Source: Actinomycetota bacterium | GTDB taxonomy: Bacteria > Actinomycetota > Coriobacteriia > Anaerosomatales > UBA912 | Direction: 5' to 3' | NCBI GenBank assembly: GCA_018334075.1 | Contig: JAGXSC010000053.1 | Coordinates: forward strand, 19,781-83,780 | DNA length: 64,000 nucleotides | Notes under the pieces: generated by a model | The model's input: only the letters and a program-made list of their open reading frames with translations | Told to the model about the DNA's origin: nothing | The model's database searches: none | Made by a program: the position numbers and the translations under genes | Part shown: positions 20,118 through 29,220 of the stretch, one piece after another | How positions within the stretch are numbered: position 1 is the first letter of the stretch | Layout: each line of letters opens with the position of its first letter

Positions 20118-21238
20118 GGACTTCCGCTGACTCCGGATTGCCGGCCATCGCACTAGCCGCCGCGCGAGGGCAGCATCGCCTTACCTCGCAGCAAGCGCTC
20201 GACCTGCTGGAACACGCCGACATCCTCCTTCTGGGAGCAGCGGCGACCGCGATGCGCGACCGGCTGCACCCCAAGCGCGAAGTCACCTTCATTGTGGATC
20301 GCAACGTCAACTACACCAACGTTTGCGTCAGCAAATGCAGGTTTTGCGCTTTCTACTGCGGTGTCGACGACGCGTCCGCATACATACTTCCCGCCGAGAA
20401 GCTGTACGCCAAGGTCGAGGAAACGATCGCCCTGGGCGGAACGGCCATCCTGCTTCAGGGAGGGCTTCACCCGGATCTTGGGATCGAGTGGTACGAGCAG
20501 ATGCTTGCCGATCTCAAGGCACGCTACGCAATCCATGTGCACGGCTTTGGTCCGCCCGAGATCGCGCATATCGCGGCGGTATCGGGTATTGCGACTCACG
20601 AGGTCCTGCGTCGACTGCGGGATTCCGGCCTCGACTCGCTGCCTGGAGGAGGAGCGGAGATCCTTGTCGACCGAGTCCGCTCTCTGGTGTCTCCGGGCAA
20701 GGCCACCGCCACCGAATGGCTGAATGTCATGCGGGAAGCACACGATCTCGGTCTTTCCACGACCGCAACCATGATGTTCGGAGGCTTGGAGACGACCGAG
20801 GAACGCATCGAGCACATGGCGCGCATCCGTGAGGTGCAAGACGAGGCCGTTGCCGCGGGACGCATCGGCTTTCGGGCGTTCATCCCGTGGAGCTTCCAAC
20901 CCGGAAACACCGAACTGGCGAGCGAGGCAAAGGCCTGCGGAGGTCACATCTCTGCCGCCAGCGGCTGGGACTACCTGCGCGCACTCGCGGTATCACGGCT
21001 TTTTCTTGATAATGTAACCAACGTCCAGGCATCATGGGTGACACAAGGGGCCAAGATCGGCCAGGTCGCGCTATTTTTTGGAGCGAACGACATGGGCTCG
21101 ACTATGATCGAGGAAAATGTTGTCGCCTCGGCAGGCACGCGATTCATGCTCGCCCGCGAAGAGCTGGTGCGCCTGATCGAGAACGCGGGATTTACGCCTG
21201 TGCAACGTGACACCCTTTATAGAGAGGTCTTGCGCTGA
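20114..21238 (+). CDS. mqnC: Cyclic dehypoxanthinyl futalosine synthase (radical SAM)
   Basis: Radical-SAM enzyme that cyclises dehypoxanthine futalosine to the bicyclic naphthoquinone precursor, releasing 5'-deoxyadenosine from SAM. The 374-residue sequence has CVSKCRFCAFYCG near 71-83 (CxxxCxxC cluster ligands), ILLQGGLHPDL, the SLPGGGAEIL segment shared with MqnE, and FIPWSFQPGNTEL. FIPWSFQPGNT distinguishes it from mqnE, which has FIPLAFHPANT. Start overlaps mqnA by 4 bases and its stop overlaps the next gene by 1. Confidence 0.96.
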   Translation: MRTSADSGLPAIALAAARGQHRLTSQQALDLLEHADILLLGAAATAMRDRLHPKREVTFIVDRNVNYTNVCVSKCRFCAFYCGVDDASAYILPAEKLYAKVEETIALGGTAILLQGGLHPDLGIEWYEQMLADLKARYAIHVHGFGPPEIAHIAAVSGIATHEVLRRLRDSGLDSLPGGGAEILVDRVRSLVSPGKATATEWLNVMREAHDLGLSTTATMMFGGLETTEERIEHMARIREVQDEAVAAGRIGFRAFIPWSFQPGNTELASEAKACGGHISAASGWDYLRALAVSRLFLDNVTNVQASWVTQGAKIGQVALFFGANDMGSTMIEENVVASAGTRFMLAREELVRLIENAGFTPVQRDTLYREVLR

Positions 21239-22122
21239 TGGAACGAATTGCCGAGGTACCCCTGGCCGAATTCGGCATCTGCGGTGGATCAGGCTCGCTT
21301 AGCTTCGACTTTCCCGCAGCCCTGGCGGACGAAAGGGTAACCGTTATCGACGACGATCTGACCTTCGAGACGCCGTTCGGGAACTCTCCCACCTTCACTT
21401 ACTTCGAGGTAGACGGGCTTTTCGGATCCCGACGCGCCCTCGCGGTCAAAATGCACGGATGGCGACGCGGGGTGACGCGCGCTGCCGCATCGCTTCAGAC
21501 TTTCTGGGTCTTTCACGAGGCGGGCGTGAAAAAGGTGCTCGCCGATGGCGGTGTGGGCTCCCTCAATCACCTGCTGGATCCCCGCGATATCGTCATTCCA
21601 AACGACTTCATAGACCTGACCATGAAGCAGGACATCTATATCCGAGGCGATCATCTTCTCATAATGCGCGATCCGATCTGCCCTGCCCTTGCCGCCCGCC
21701 TTTACAAGGGGGCCTATTCCGCGTTCGACCGAGTTTTCCCGCGAGGGATCTACCTGGTGACCGACGGTCCCCGGTTCGAGTCCGTCGCCGAGACAAAGTA
21801 CATGCGCGATATGGGCGGAGATGTCGTGGGGCAATCGCTCTCTCCGGAAGTCTTCCTCGCTCGCGATATCGGCGCCTGTTTCGCGGGCATCTACATCGTG
21901 GTGAACTACGGCGAGGGCGTGGTCCGCGCCTGGGAGCACGACGAGCTCAAGGCCGTTTTCTTCGAGGAATCGGCGACCATCGCCGCGATTGTGGTGGACA
22001 CCGTCGCCGAGACCGACCTCGCATCGCCATGCGGTTGCGGCGAACTACGAAAGCCCTCGCTTCTGAGCATCCCGGACGAGCGGCCGGAACACGAGCGGCC
22101 AGGCCTCAAGGACCCGGCGTGA
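21238..22122 (+). CDS. MTA/purine nucleoside phosphorylase-like enzyme in the futalosine operon
   Basis: A 294-residue member of the methylthioadenosine / purine nucleoside phosphorylase family (PNP_UDP superfamily), with GICGGSGSL at the N-terminus (phosphate loop), then VLADGGVGSLNHLL, YLVTDGPRFESVAETKYMRDMGG and DIGACFAGIYIVVNYGEG. The C-terminus carries two close cysteines (SPCGCGE). Placed between mqnC and the deaminase with 1- and 3-base overlaps, it may cleave futalosine in place of the MqnB hydrolase, or may dispose of 5'-deoxyadenosine or MTA made by the radical-SAM steps. Sequence alone does not decide between these. No canonical mqnB is present in the window. Confidence 0.85.
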   Translation: MERIAEVPLAEFGICGGSGSLSFDFPAALADERVTVIDDDLTFETPFGNSPTFTYFEVDGLFGSRRALAVKMHGWRRGVTRAAASLQTFWVFHEAGVKKVLADGGVGSLNHLLDPRDIVIPNDFIDLTMKQDIYIRGDHLLIMRDPICPALAARLYKGAYSAFDRVFPRGIYLVTDGPRFESVAETKYMRDMGGDVVGQSLSPEVFLARDIGACFAGIYIVVNYGEGVVRAWEHDELKAVFFEESATIAAIVVDTVAETDLASPCGCGELRKPSLLSIPDERPEHERPGLKDPA

Positions 22123-23423
22123 GCACTCTCGTCACAGGCAAGTGGGTGCTTCCAATCGCCTCGGAGCCCATCCGCAACGGCGCGGTCCTAATCGACGGCG
22201 TGCGCATCGCAGAAGTCGGCCTCGCCGAAGAGCTGCTGGCGCGCCACCCCGAAGCCAAACGCTACGAGTTCGAGGACGCCACTGTCCTGCCCGGACTGGT
22301 GAACGCACACACGCACCTCGCAATGACATGCCTGAAAGGGCTTATCCCTCCGCAACCCTTCCCCGAGTGGCTAAGCAAGGTCCCAAAAGCGTTCGGCGCG
22401 CTGACCGAGGACGACATTGTCGCCTCCATCTCGCTCGGCGCAATCCACTCGCTTTGCGCCGGAACCACTGTTGTTGGTGACATCGCCTACGGACCGGAGT
22501 CTCTGGCGATCTGCGCTGATATGGGGCTTGGCGGCACCTTCTTCTGGGAAGTCTTTGGCATCACCGCCGATATGCTCGAATCCAGACTCGCCGAGATGGA
22601 GTTCCCGCTTGAGATCGCTCGCAATTTCGAGGGTCGCTTCGAGGCCGGCATCTCGCCTCACTCGCCCTACACCTCCGGACCCGATCTCATCAAAGCCGCC
22701 CACACCCTGGCAATCGCCGAGAAAAGCGAGTACGCCATCCACGTCGCCGAGTCGCCGGCAGAAACCGAGCTGCTTGCGAGCGGAAAAGGGGCCCTGGCGC
22801 CTGTCGCCGACCAGTTCGTGCCCAATTTCAGGCCACCTGGAACAACGACTGTCGGCTACCTCGATCGGCTCGGCGCGCTCGACGGCGCTGCCGCGATCCA
22901 CTGCGTGAACGTCACCTCGGCCGACACAGCAGCGCTTGCCGCGAAAGCTCGTGGTGTCGTCTTGTGCCCGCGCTCCAACGCCTACCTGCACACCGGCATA
23001 GCTCCCGCACGTAAGCTGCACAAAGCCGGTGTCACGCTGGCGCTTGGCACAGACTCCCTGGGCAGCAATTATGATCTTGACCTTTTTGAGGAGGCAAGGG
23101 CGCTGGCGTCGATCGCCCCGAACATCAGCGCACAAGATATCGTCGGGATGATCACTTACGGTGGCGCGAAGGTGCTAGGGCTTTCCGACCGATTCGGCGT
23201 GCTCTCCCCCGGAATGCAGGCTGATCTGGCGATTTTCCGTGTAGATGGCGACGACCCTTACGATTCGCTGCTGGCGAAAGCGGGGCTGGATGCCATCGAA
23301 GCCGTTATGAGCGCAGGCATTTGGCGAGTCATGCAGGGCAAATCCTTGCTCGCGCCCACGCAGATCGCGCAGCGATCAAACCTGGCATCGAAGCGCGCGG
23401 CGGCGGCCCTGATGCTCTCCTGA
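22119..23423 (+). CDS. mqnX: Amidohydrolase deaminase, aminofutalosine or MTA/SAH type
   Basis: A 434-residue metal-dependent adenosine-type deaminase. Metal ligands are visible: NAHTHLAMT (His64, His66), HVAESPAE, HCVN and GTDSLGSN, in the order found in MTA/SAH and aminofutalosine deaminases. It probably converts aminodeoxyfutalosine to futalosine (MqnX role), which the phosphorylase-like neighbour could then cleave; deamination of MTA or 5'-deoxyadenosine is the alternative. The start is the GTG at 22119, overlapping the previous stop as GTGA. A much longer open frame from 21459 is an artefact reading through the preceding gene out of frame. It ends 5 bases before the convergent livF. Confidence 0.85.
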   Translation: MSTLVTGKWVLPIASEPIRNGAVLIDGVRIAEVGLAEELLARHPEAKRYEFEDATVLPGLVNAHTHLAMTCLKGLIPPQPFPEWLSKVPKAFGALTEDDIVASISLGAIHSLCAGTTVVGDIAYGPESLAICADMGLGGTFFWEVFGITADMLESRLAEMEFPLEIARNFEGRFEAGISPHSPYTSGPDLIKAAHTLAIAEKSEYAIHVAESPAETELLASGKGALAPVADQFVPNFRPPGTTTVGYLDRLGALDGAAAIHCVNVTSADTAALAAKARGVVLCPRSNAYLHTGIAPARKLHKAGVTLALGTDSLGSNYDLDLFEEARALASIAPNISAQDIVGMITYGGAKVLGLSDRFGVLSPGMQADLAIFRVDGDDPYDSLLAKAGLDAIEAVMSAGIWRVMQGKSLLAPTQIAQRSNLASKRAAAALMLS

Positions 23424-23428
23424 CGCCG

Positions 23429-24133
23429 CTAATGCTCTCCTAGATAGGTCTTCCTGACCTGTTCGTTATGTAGCAGTTCATCGCCGGGTCCTTCCAAAAC
23501 AACCTTGCCCGTTTCAAGGACGTAACCGCGATGCGCGACAGTGAGCGCCTTGGCCGCATTTTGCTCGACTAGTAGTATGGTTTTGCCTTCTTCGTTGAGC
23601 TTTTTGATCGTCTCAAAGATCAGGTCCACGATCACAGGCGCCAAGCCCATCGAAGGCTCATCGAGCATTAGCAGGCGAGGACGAGCCATCAGGCCCCTTC
23701 CCATCGCCAGCATCTGCTGCTCGCCTCCGGAAAGTGTGCCGCCCTTTTGCGTCCGGCGCTCTTTCAGCCGAGGAAACAGATCGAAAACGTGGTCCATATC
23801 ATCTTGTATCTCATTGTCCTTGCGCAGGTAAGCGCCCATTTCGAGATTCTCCAGCACGGTCATGCCCGCAAAGATTCTCCGGCCCTCAGGCACCTGCACG
23901 ACATTCATCGCGGCAACAAGGTGCGCGGGAACGCCAACTATCGACTTACCCTCAAAAACAATGTCCCCCTGCCGAGGAACCAACTGTCCCGAAATCGTCT
24001 TCAGTGTGGTCGACTTTCCAGCGCCGTTGGCGCCGATAAGCGTAACTATCTCGCCTTCTTCCACATGAATGGTTATGCCCTTGAGAGCCTCAATCTGACC
24101 GTAATATGTATGAATAGCATCGACCTTTAGCAC
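23429..24133 (-). CDS. livF: Branched-chain amino acid ABC transporter ATPase LivF
   Basis: One of two ATPases driving import of leucine, isoleucine and valine or related substrates. The 234 residues carry Walker A GANGAGKSTT near 34-43, the LivF-type VPEGRRIFAGMTVLENLEMGAY segment, the signature LSGGEQQMLAMGRGL, Walker B LLMLDEPSMGLAP and the H-loop LVEQNAAKAL. Absence of the C-terminal extension found in LivG fits LivF. Last gene of the liv operon, 5 bases downstream of livG. The stop is only 5 bases from the end of the convergent menaquinone operon. Confidence 0.96.
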   Translation of the reverse strand: MLKVDAIHTYYGQIEALKGITIHVEEGEIVTLIGANGAGKSTTLKTISGQLVPRQGDIVFEGKSIVGVPAHLVAAMNVVQVPEGRRIFAGMTVLENLEMGAYLRKDNEIQDDMDHVFDLFPRLKERRTQKGGTLSGGEQQMLAMGRGLMARPRLLMLDEPSMGLAPVIVDLIFETIKKLNEEGKTILLVEQNAAKALTVAHRGYVLETGKVVLEGPGDELLHNEQVRKTYLGEH

Positions 24134-24138
24134 TGATC

Positions 24139-24921
24139 TTACCCTTCCGCCAGAAGTGCCTCGGCGCCTGAGCCCAGGTACGCCTCGATAACCTTGGGAT
24201 TGCGCTGAATCTCCGCAGGAAGCCCCTCGGCGATCTTCTCGCCGAAGTCAAGAACCACAATCCGGTCGGCTACGCCCATGACGACCTTCATATCATGCTC
24301 TATCAGCAGAACCGTCACGCCACTCGAGCGGATCCTGCGCACAAGGCTCATGAGCTCGATGGACTCCTGCGGATTCATGCCCGCCGCAGGCTCATCGAGG
24401 AGAAGGAGCTTGGGGTCGGTGGCTAGCGCCCGCGCGATCTCGAGACGACGCTGGTCGCCGTAGGGCAGGTTCTTCGCCAACTCATTTACTTTGTCCAGCA
24501 GTCCGATAAAGCTCAGCCATTTCAGGGCCTCATCGATGGTGTTTTGCTCCTCGCGCTTGAAGCCTGGAGTCCTCAGCACCGCCCGCAGGGGCCCGGAGTT
24601 TGTCCGTACATGCCGACCGACCATGACATTTTCAAGGGCCGTCATGTTGGCAAAGAGGCGGATGTTCTGAAAGGTGCGCGCTATCCCGCGCTTGCATATT
24701 CCATGCGGCTTCGCCCCGACGAGCGACCTGCCATCAAAAGTCAGTGCGCCCGAAGTAGGGCGGTATATACCCGTCAACATATTGAAGACAGTCGTTTTGC
24801 CGGCGCCGTTCGGGCCGATCAAAGCGAGTATCTCGCCTGGCTCGATCTGAAAACTCACTTCGTTGACGGCTTTCAAGCCGCCGAACTCCATGGTTAGCTT
24901 GTCCACACTGAGAAGCGTCAT
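24139..24921 (-). CDS. livG: Branched-chain amino acid ABC transporter ATPase LivG
   Basis: Second ATPase of the importer, 260 residues. It shows Walker A GPNGAGKTTVFNMLTG near 36-51, the LivG hallmark GIARTFQNIRLFANMTALENV, the LivG-type signature YGDQRRLEIARAL, Walker B LLLLDEPAAGMNP and LLIEHDMKVVMGVADRIVVLDFGEKIAEG. The last motif separates LivG from LivF. It lies between livM and livF with short spacers. Confidence 0.96.
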   Translation of the reverse strand: MTLLSVDKLTMEFGGLKAVNEVSFQIEPGEILALIGPNGAGKTTVFNMLTGIYRPTSGALTFDGRSLVGAKPHGICKRGIARTFQNIRLFANMTALENVMVGRHVRTNSGPLRAVLRTPGFKREEQNTIDEALKWLSFIGLLDKVNELAKNLPYGDQRRLEIARALATDPKLLLLDEPAAGMNPQESIELMSLVRRIRSSGVTVLLIEHDMKVVMGVADRIVVLDFGEKIAEGLPAEIQRNPKVIEAYLGSGAEALLAEG

Positions 24922-24953
24922 AAAGACTCAGCGCCTTCCTCTAGCATCCATCG

Positions 24954-26144
24954 TCATGCCCGCCCATCCTTATCGGGCCCAGCCACTTTATCTCCGTCCC
25001 AGAGCTTTTCGTTCTTCTCTACCAAAGCTCTAGTGTCATCGGCGTGAAGCTCCATCGCGCGGCGCTTCGAGGGAAATATCCCTTCGGGCCTGAACATCAT
25101 CATGATTATCAAAGCCATCGCAAAAAGGAGGAACCTATACTGACTGGCAAGGTTGGCCTGCTCAATGGTGAGAAACGCCGAGAAAAACGGCGACTGGGCC
25201 GCCCACCGAATGATCTCCGGCAACCCAACGATTATGACCGCTCCGAACGCCGCGCCACGAATCGACCCCATTCCGCCCAGCACGACCATACAAACTACCA
25301 GTATCGACTCCATAAAGTTGAATGACTCGGGAGAGATGAAGCCGACCCAATACGCGAACGTGATACCTCCGACTCCGCCCCAAAGCGCGCCAAGCGCAAA
25401 CGCCCAAAGCTTGGTGGTCTGAATGTTCACGCCTACAGAAGCAGCGGCGATCTCGTCTTCGCGCATTGCAACCCACGCACGACCCAACCTCGAATCATCC
25501 AGTCGCCTGATCACAAAGATGGCCAGCACACACAGAAGCGCAATAACGTAGTACCACCATAGGTCGCTTGAGAAGCGAAAATCGCCGATGCTCAGCGCCT
25601 GGACCATCTCGGCCTGACCGGCCGGAGCGGCAACCGAATCACCGGGACCAGGCAAGCCTTTCGGGCCACGGGTAAGTCCAAAGATGTTGTTGTTCAAGGT
25701 GATTCTGACGGACTCGCCAAAGCCCAAGGTAACAATCGCAAGGTAGTCACCGCGCAGCCTCAGTACCGGAAACCCGATCAGCACACCGGCAAAGGCAGCT
25801 CCAAAAGCTGCTAATGGAAGTAAGACCCAGTAGCCCATCTGTGCGATCGCGTCGGGCAGCAAAAAGCCCATGAGCATACCGACGTAAGCTCCTACCGCAT
25901 AAAACGCGATATAACCGAGATCGAGCAGTCCAGCGTAACCGACGGTAATATTCAGGCCCAGGGCCAATACAACGTATATGCCCATGAGCGCGAATATCCG
26001 GACGAAGAAGTAGTTCTGCACGGACTGGAAGTACAACGGCAGGGCGATAGCCGCAACCGCTAGGATCACCAACCAAATAAGCTTCTTTTTGTCGACCTTA
26101 CCGCCGTTGACTCGTGGACGAATATCGGCTGTTTGCTCTGCCAT
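24954..26144 (-). CDS. livM: Branched-chain amino acid ABC transporter permease LivM
   Basis: Integral-membrane channel subunit, 396 residues, with about ten hydrophobic segments. It contains LGLNITVGYAGLLDLGYIAFYAVGAY, the LivM/LivH family core, and the ATPase-docking stretch SRLGRAWVAMREDEIAAASVGVN. The N-terminal 25 residues are charged and cytosolic, and the C-terminus has an extra charged tail of about 40 residues (KRRAMELHADDTRALVEKNEK). The ATG follows livH by 3 bases, so the two permeases are almost certainly co-translated. Confidence 0.95.
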   Translation of the reverse strand: MAEQTADIRPRVNGGKVDKKKLIWLVILAVAAIALPLYFQSVQNYFFVRIFALMGIYVVLALGLNITVGYAGLLDLGYIAFYAVGAYVGMLMGFLLPDAIAQMGYWVLLPLAAFGAAFAGVLIGFPVLRLRGDYLAIVTLGFGESVRITLNNNIFGLTRGPKGLPGPGDSVAAPAGQAEMVQALSIGDFRFSSDLWWYYVIALLCVLAIFVIRRLDDSRLGRAWVAMREDEIAAASVGVNIQTTKLWAFALGALWGGVGGITFAYWVGFISPESFNFMESILVVCMVVLGGMGSIRGAAFGAVIIVGLPEIIRWAAQSPFFSAFLTIEQANLASQYRFLLFAMALIIMMMFRPEGIFPSKRRAMELHADDTRALVEKNEKLWDGDKVAGPDKDGRA

Positions 26145-26147
26145 GGC

Positions 26148-27074
26148 CTACACCTTCTCCACTGAAGACTGGCCGAGCAGTCCGCCCGGTCGGAAAGTAA
26201 GTACGAGGATCAGTGCGCCGAAAACTATGACGTCCCTGTAAGCGGAGCTGACGTAGCCGGACGCCATCGCTTCCAGGATTCCGATGAGAAACCCTCCGAG
26301 CATCGCTCCCCTCAAGTTACCGATCCCGCCGACCACAGCGGCGGTGAAGGACTTAATGCCGGGGATGAACCCCATATCGAACTTGATGGAGCCGTAGTAC
26401 AGGCCCGAGAAGATTCCCGCGGCGGCGCCTAGCGCAGGTCCTATGAAAAACGCTGCTGCGATAACGCGATTGATATCTATCCCCATGAGTCCAGCGGCAT
26501 CACGATCCTGGGAGGTCGCACGCATCGCCTTTCCCATCTTTGTTTTCGATACAAACGTGTCAAGGAAGAAGAGAAGCAGTATCGACGTGCCGACTATGAT
26601 CAGCTGCAGGTACGTGATTGTTACACCGCCAAACTCCAGCCCCCCTGACGGAATCTTGTCGTTCGGGAAGGGCAGTGAACGTGCGGTGATCCACAAAAGC
26701 ACCGCCTGCTGAAGAAATATCGAAACACCGATGGCAGAGATCAAAGCTGCGAGTCGCGGTGCGTGACGAAGCGGACGATAAGCAATCCGCTCAATGAGCA
26801 CGCCGAGTATACCTATCGATACACCCGCGATCAGAAAAGTCAGAAGAAAGAGTACGATAATGCCCATACCGGAACCGGTAAGCGCATCAAACTGAGCGAG
26901 AAAGTTGAACGTGAAGAGGCCTACAAACGCTCCGCCCATGAACATCTCGGCATGCGCGAAGTTTATCATCAACATAATTCCGTAGACGAGAGTGTACCCT
27001 AGCGCGATAAGCGCGTACATTCCTCCGAGGGTGATTCCATTTACTAGCTGCTGGCCGAATATATCAATCGCCAC
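26148..27074 (-). CDS. livH: Branched-chain amino acid ABC transporter permease LivH
   Basis: Second channel subunit, 308 residues, eight or so transmembrane helices. Typical landmarks are QQLVNGITLGGMYALIALGYTLVYGIM at the N-terminus, INFAHAEMFMGGAF, KTKMGKAMRATSQDRDAAGLMGIDINRV (docking loop) and FTAAVVGGIGNLRGAMLGG. Begins 137 bases after the binding-protein gene; that gap contains a strong hairpin (27143-27183), which could lower expression of the membrane genes relative to livJ. Confidence 0.96.
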   Translation of the reverse strand: MAIDIFGQQLVNGITLGGMYALIALGYTLVYGIMLMINFAHAEMFMGGAFVGLFTFNFLAQFDALTGSGMGIIVLFLLTFLIAGVSIGILGVLIERIAYRPLRHAPRLAALISAIGVSIFLQQAVLLWITARSLPFPNDKIPSGGLEFGGVTITYLQLIIVGTSILLLFFLDTFVSKTKMGKAMRATSQDRDAAGLMGIDINRVIAAAFFIGPALGAAAGIFSGLYYGSIKFDMGFIPGIKSFTAAVVGGIGNLRGAMLGGFLIGILEAMASGYVSSAYRDVIVFGALILVLTFRPGGLLGQSSVEKV

Positions 27075-27141
27075 TGGTTGTCCGCCTGTCTGAATCTACA
27101 GCACAAAGTAACTTCATCATGGATTGGGCGTGGGTTCCCGC

Positions 27142-27183
27142 AAAGACCCGGGCTAGCGGAACCTGTCCACTGCCCGGGTCCCT
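27142..27183 (-). terminator. Intercistronic hairpin between livJ and livH
   Basis: A perfect 9-base inverted repeat, GACCCGGGC (27145-27153) and GCCCGGGTC (27172-27180), extendable by G-U and A-U pairs to about 12, with an 18-base loop. On the minus strand it lies 30 bases after the livJ stop and about 70 bases before livH. The sequence after the stem (CTTTGC) has only a short T run, so it is more likely a partial terminator or mRNA-stabilising structure than a full stop. This would fit high binding-protein and lower permease expression. Confidence 0.6.
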
Positions 27184-27211
27184 TGGTTTCACAAGGTTGC
27201 GTTAGTGCGGG

Positions 27212-28420
27212 TTACTCGTATGCGACCCACTCGCCATTCCTCACGGTGTAAAGCGTGATGGCTTTATTGGTGGTGTCGCCGTTCTCATCAAACGCGATAG
27301 CACCGGTGATGCCCTCAAGGTTGGTAGCAGCAACAGCCTCGATGATGGCAGCCTTGCCCTCTGCCGAGGTCAGCTGGTCAACACCAAGGTCAGCGGCAAC
27401 TACCTTCAGGGCCTCAAGGATCACGAAGGCTGCGTCGTACGCATAGGTGTCGTATGCCTGAATATCCTCGTTGGGAAACTCAGCGGCAAACTTCTCCTTG
27501 AACTCCGTGCCCTGGGGCTGCTGGGCCAAAGGAAGACCTACTGAAGTCGCAAAGTTGCCTTCAGAGGAGTCACCAGCCAGCGCGATGTAGTCGGGGCTAT
27601 AAATTCCGTCACCGGAGAAGAAGCCACCCTCGAAGCCAGCCTCGGCGGCTTGCCGCGCAAACAGGGCACCGGCGGTGTAGATTCCACCGTAGTAGATGAA
27701 ATCAGGGTTCGCCGCACGGATTCGGGTGACGAGCGCGTTGAAGTCAGTGTCGCGGTCACCGGTCTTTTGCCTGCCGAGGATCTCGCCGCCGCCTGCCTCG
27801 AAGTTCTTCACAAACTCGTCGGCAAGTCCTTCGCCATAAGGAGTCGAGTCGTCAACAACAAACGCGGTGTTCCAGCCTATACGGGTCAGCGCGGCCTCTG
27901 CGGCATAGGCTCCCTGTACGGGGTCGGTGGTGCAGACGCGGAACACATTTCCGTACTTTTGATCAAGAGTCAGTGCGGGGTTTGTCGAAGCCGGAGATAT
28001 CTGTACGATACCAGCTCTTCCATAAACGTCCGAGGTGGGAATAGAAACACCTGAGTTTAGGTGCCCGACCACTCCGATGACATCAGGATCGCTGACAAGC
28101 TGATTGGCGACGTTCATTCCGACCTTCGGGTCACCTTGATCGTCAACCACAAATGCCTCTACCTGAATACCAAGCTCTTGAGCCTCTGGCGACGCATTGA
28201 AATCATCGATCGCCAATTGAGCTCCACGCTGGATGCCCTGACCAAGCGCTACGGCGCCCTGAGTCAAGGGAGCGCCAATACCAAGCTTAACCGTTACAAC
28301 CTCTTCCCCAGCGCCTCCGCCGGGTTGCGCCGCGGTACCACACCCTGCGGTAGCCAGCGCAGCTACGAGCAGTGAAGCGGTGACCAGAGAAAGCAATTTC
28401 CTGCTTTTGCCCACTTTCAT
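27212..28420 (-). CDS. livJ: Branched-chain amino acid binding lipoprotein LivJ
   Basis: Periplasmic-binding-type receptor that delivers the amino acid to LivHM. From the ATG at 28420 the 402-residue precursor has a lipoprotein signal (LLSLVTASLLVAALATAGC) followed by a Gly/Ala linker and a type-I binding fold beginning VTVKLGIGAPLTQGAVALGQGI, with FVVDDQGDPKVGMNVANQLV and YDTYAYDAAFVILEAL. GGGAGGAAAGG just upstream fixes the start; an in-frame ATG at 28570 would add an unlikely 50 residues. First gene of the operon, with a divergent AT-rich promoter region before it. Exact ligand not determinable. Confidence 0.95.
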   Translation of the reverse strand: MKVGKSRKLLSLVTASLLVAALATAGCGTAAQPGGGAGEEVVTVKLGIGAPLTQGAVALGQGIQRGAQLAIDDFNASPEAQELGIQVEAFVVDDQGDPKVGMNVANQLVSDPDVIGVVGHLNSGVSIPTSDVYGRAGIVQISPASTNPALTLDQKYGNVFRVCTTDPVQGAYAAEAALTRIGWNTAFVVDDSTPYGEGLADEFVKNFEAGGGEILGRQKTGDRDTDFNALVTRIRAANPDFIYYGGIYTAGALFARQAAEAGFEGGFFSGDGIYSPDYIALAGDSSEGNFATSVGLPLAQQPQGTEFKEKFAAEFPNEDIQAYDTYAYDAAFVILEALKVVAADLGVDQLTSAEGKAAIIEAVAATNLEGITGAIAFDENGDTTNKAITLYTVRNGEWVAYE

Positions 28421-28737
28421 CCTTTCCTCCCTAGCTCCATTTGCAATTTTCCTGATTCCGTTTGTCACATCAGCGGTATCGTCATACCGCTTCCGCACAT
28501 CCGGCACCAGACTTTCGGAGAATACCAGATACGCCGCTATTTCGACAACGAAATATTCCACTTTTCGCAATTTTCATACCATCTCTGGCCATCGAGCTCC
28601 TTCGGCCATCGAGTTCCTTTTGCGCTATTACAGCCTTTCCCGGCATCTTTTTATCTGCTTGCGGCAGATCGTCAGCCCGGATGGGGTAGAATCACAGCAG
28701 CTTTGAAATGCCCCCCGATGGAAGTGAGGAGCCGTTG
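28421..28737. promoter_or_regulatory. Divergent intergenic region between livJ and nfeD
   Basis: About 317 bases without a supported gene, noticeably richer in A+T than its surroundings. It must hold the minus-strand promoter for the liv operon and the plus-strand promoter for the NfeD/SPFH pair. A TAGAAT at 28687-28692 is a candidate -10 for the latter, roughly 45 bases ahead of the TTG start at 28738. I see no riboswitch fold, tRNA or clear operator palindrome here. Confidence 0.4.
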
Positions 28738-29220
28738 TTGACTCTGTGGTTCTGGATATGGCTTTTACTTGCGGCCATGCTGCTAATCGGCGAAATATTC
28801 ACCGCTGGATTTTTCATGCTTCCTTTTGGCATCGGCGCCGCCGTAGCCGCATTATTGGCATTTCTGGGAGTCGCCTTGGTGTGGCAGTGGCTAGCTTTTA
28901 TCGGTGTTTCTGCGGCGTGTTTCATCTTTCTCAAAAATTTCGCTAACCGAATAACCGCCGAGCAGCCGATCAAAACCGGAGTGGATCGGCTGGTTGGAAT
29001 GACCGGTGTCGTCACCGAGGAAATCTTGCCCCACAGCTCCTCGGGCAAGGTGCTGGTGGACCGGGAGACCTGGCGAGCTGAAGCCTCCGACGCCAAAGTG
29101 ATTTCTGTTGGAGCCCGCGTGCATGTTGAGCGCGTCGGTGGCACGCACCTAGTGGTCAAGGTAGTAGAGCAAGTAGATTCAGAAGTTAATCACCAGTCAT
29201 CAGAAACGGAGGCATCATGA
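28738..29220 (+). CDS. NfeD-family membrane protein
   Basis: A 160-residue short-form NfeD protein: about three transmembrane helices in the first 75 residues ([21 protein letters not shown] onward), then an OB-fold-like soluble domain containing [28 protein letters not shown] and [16 protein letters not shown]. NfeD proteins act with SPFH/stomatin partners in membrane organisation, and such a partner follows with a 4-base overlap. I place the start at the TTG at 28738, six bases after AGGAG (28727-28731); an ATG at 28708 would put that ribosome site inside the coding region. Confidence 0.92.
   Translation: MTLWFWIWLLLAAMLLIGEIFTAGFFMLPFGIGAAVAALLAFLGVALVWQWLAFIGVSAACFIFLKNFANRITAEQPIKTGVDRLVGMTGVVTEEILPHSSSGKVLVDRETWRAEASDAKVISVGARVHVERVGGTHLVVKVVEQVDSEVNHQSSETEAS

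Noticed and set aside
21459..22118. 220-codon upstream extension of the deaminase frame
   Set aside because: It overlaps the phosphorylase-like gene in another frame and is Arg-rich; the GTG at 22119 overlapping the previous stop is the natural start.
23401..23450. Direct repeat ATGCTCTCCT at the convergent deaminase and livF ends
   Set aside because: Both copies are accounted for by the C-terminal codons of the two genes; probably chance.
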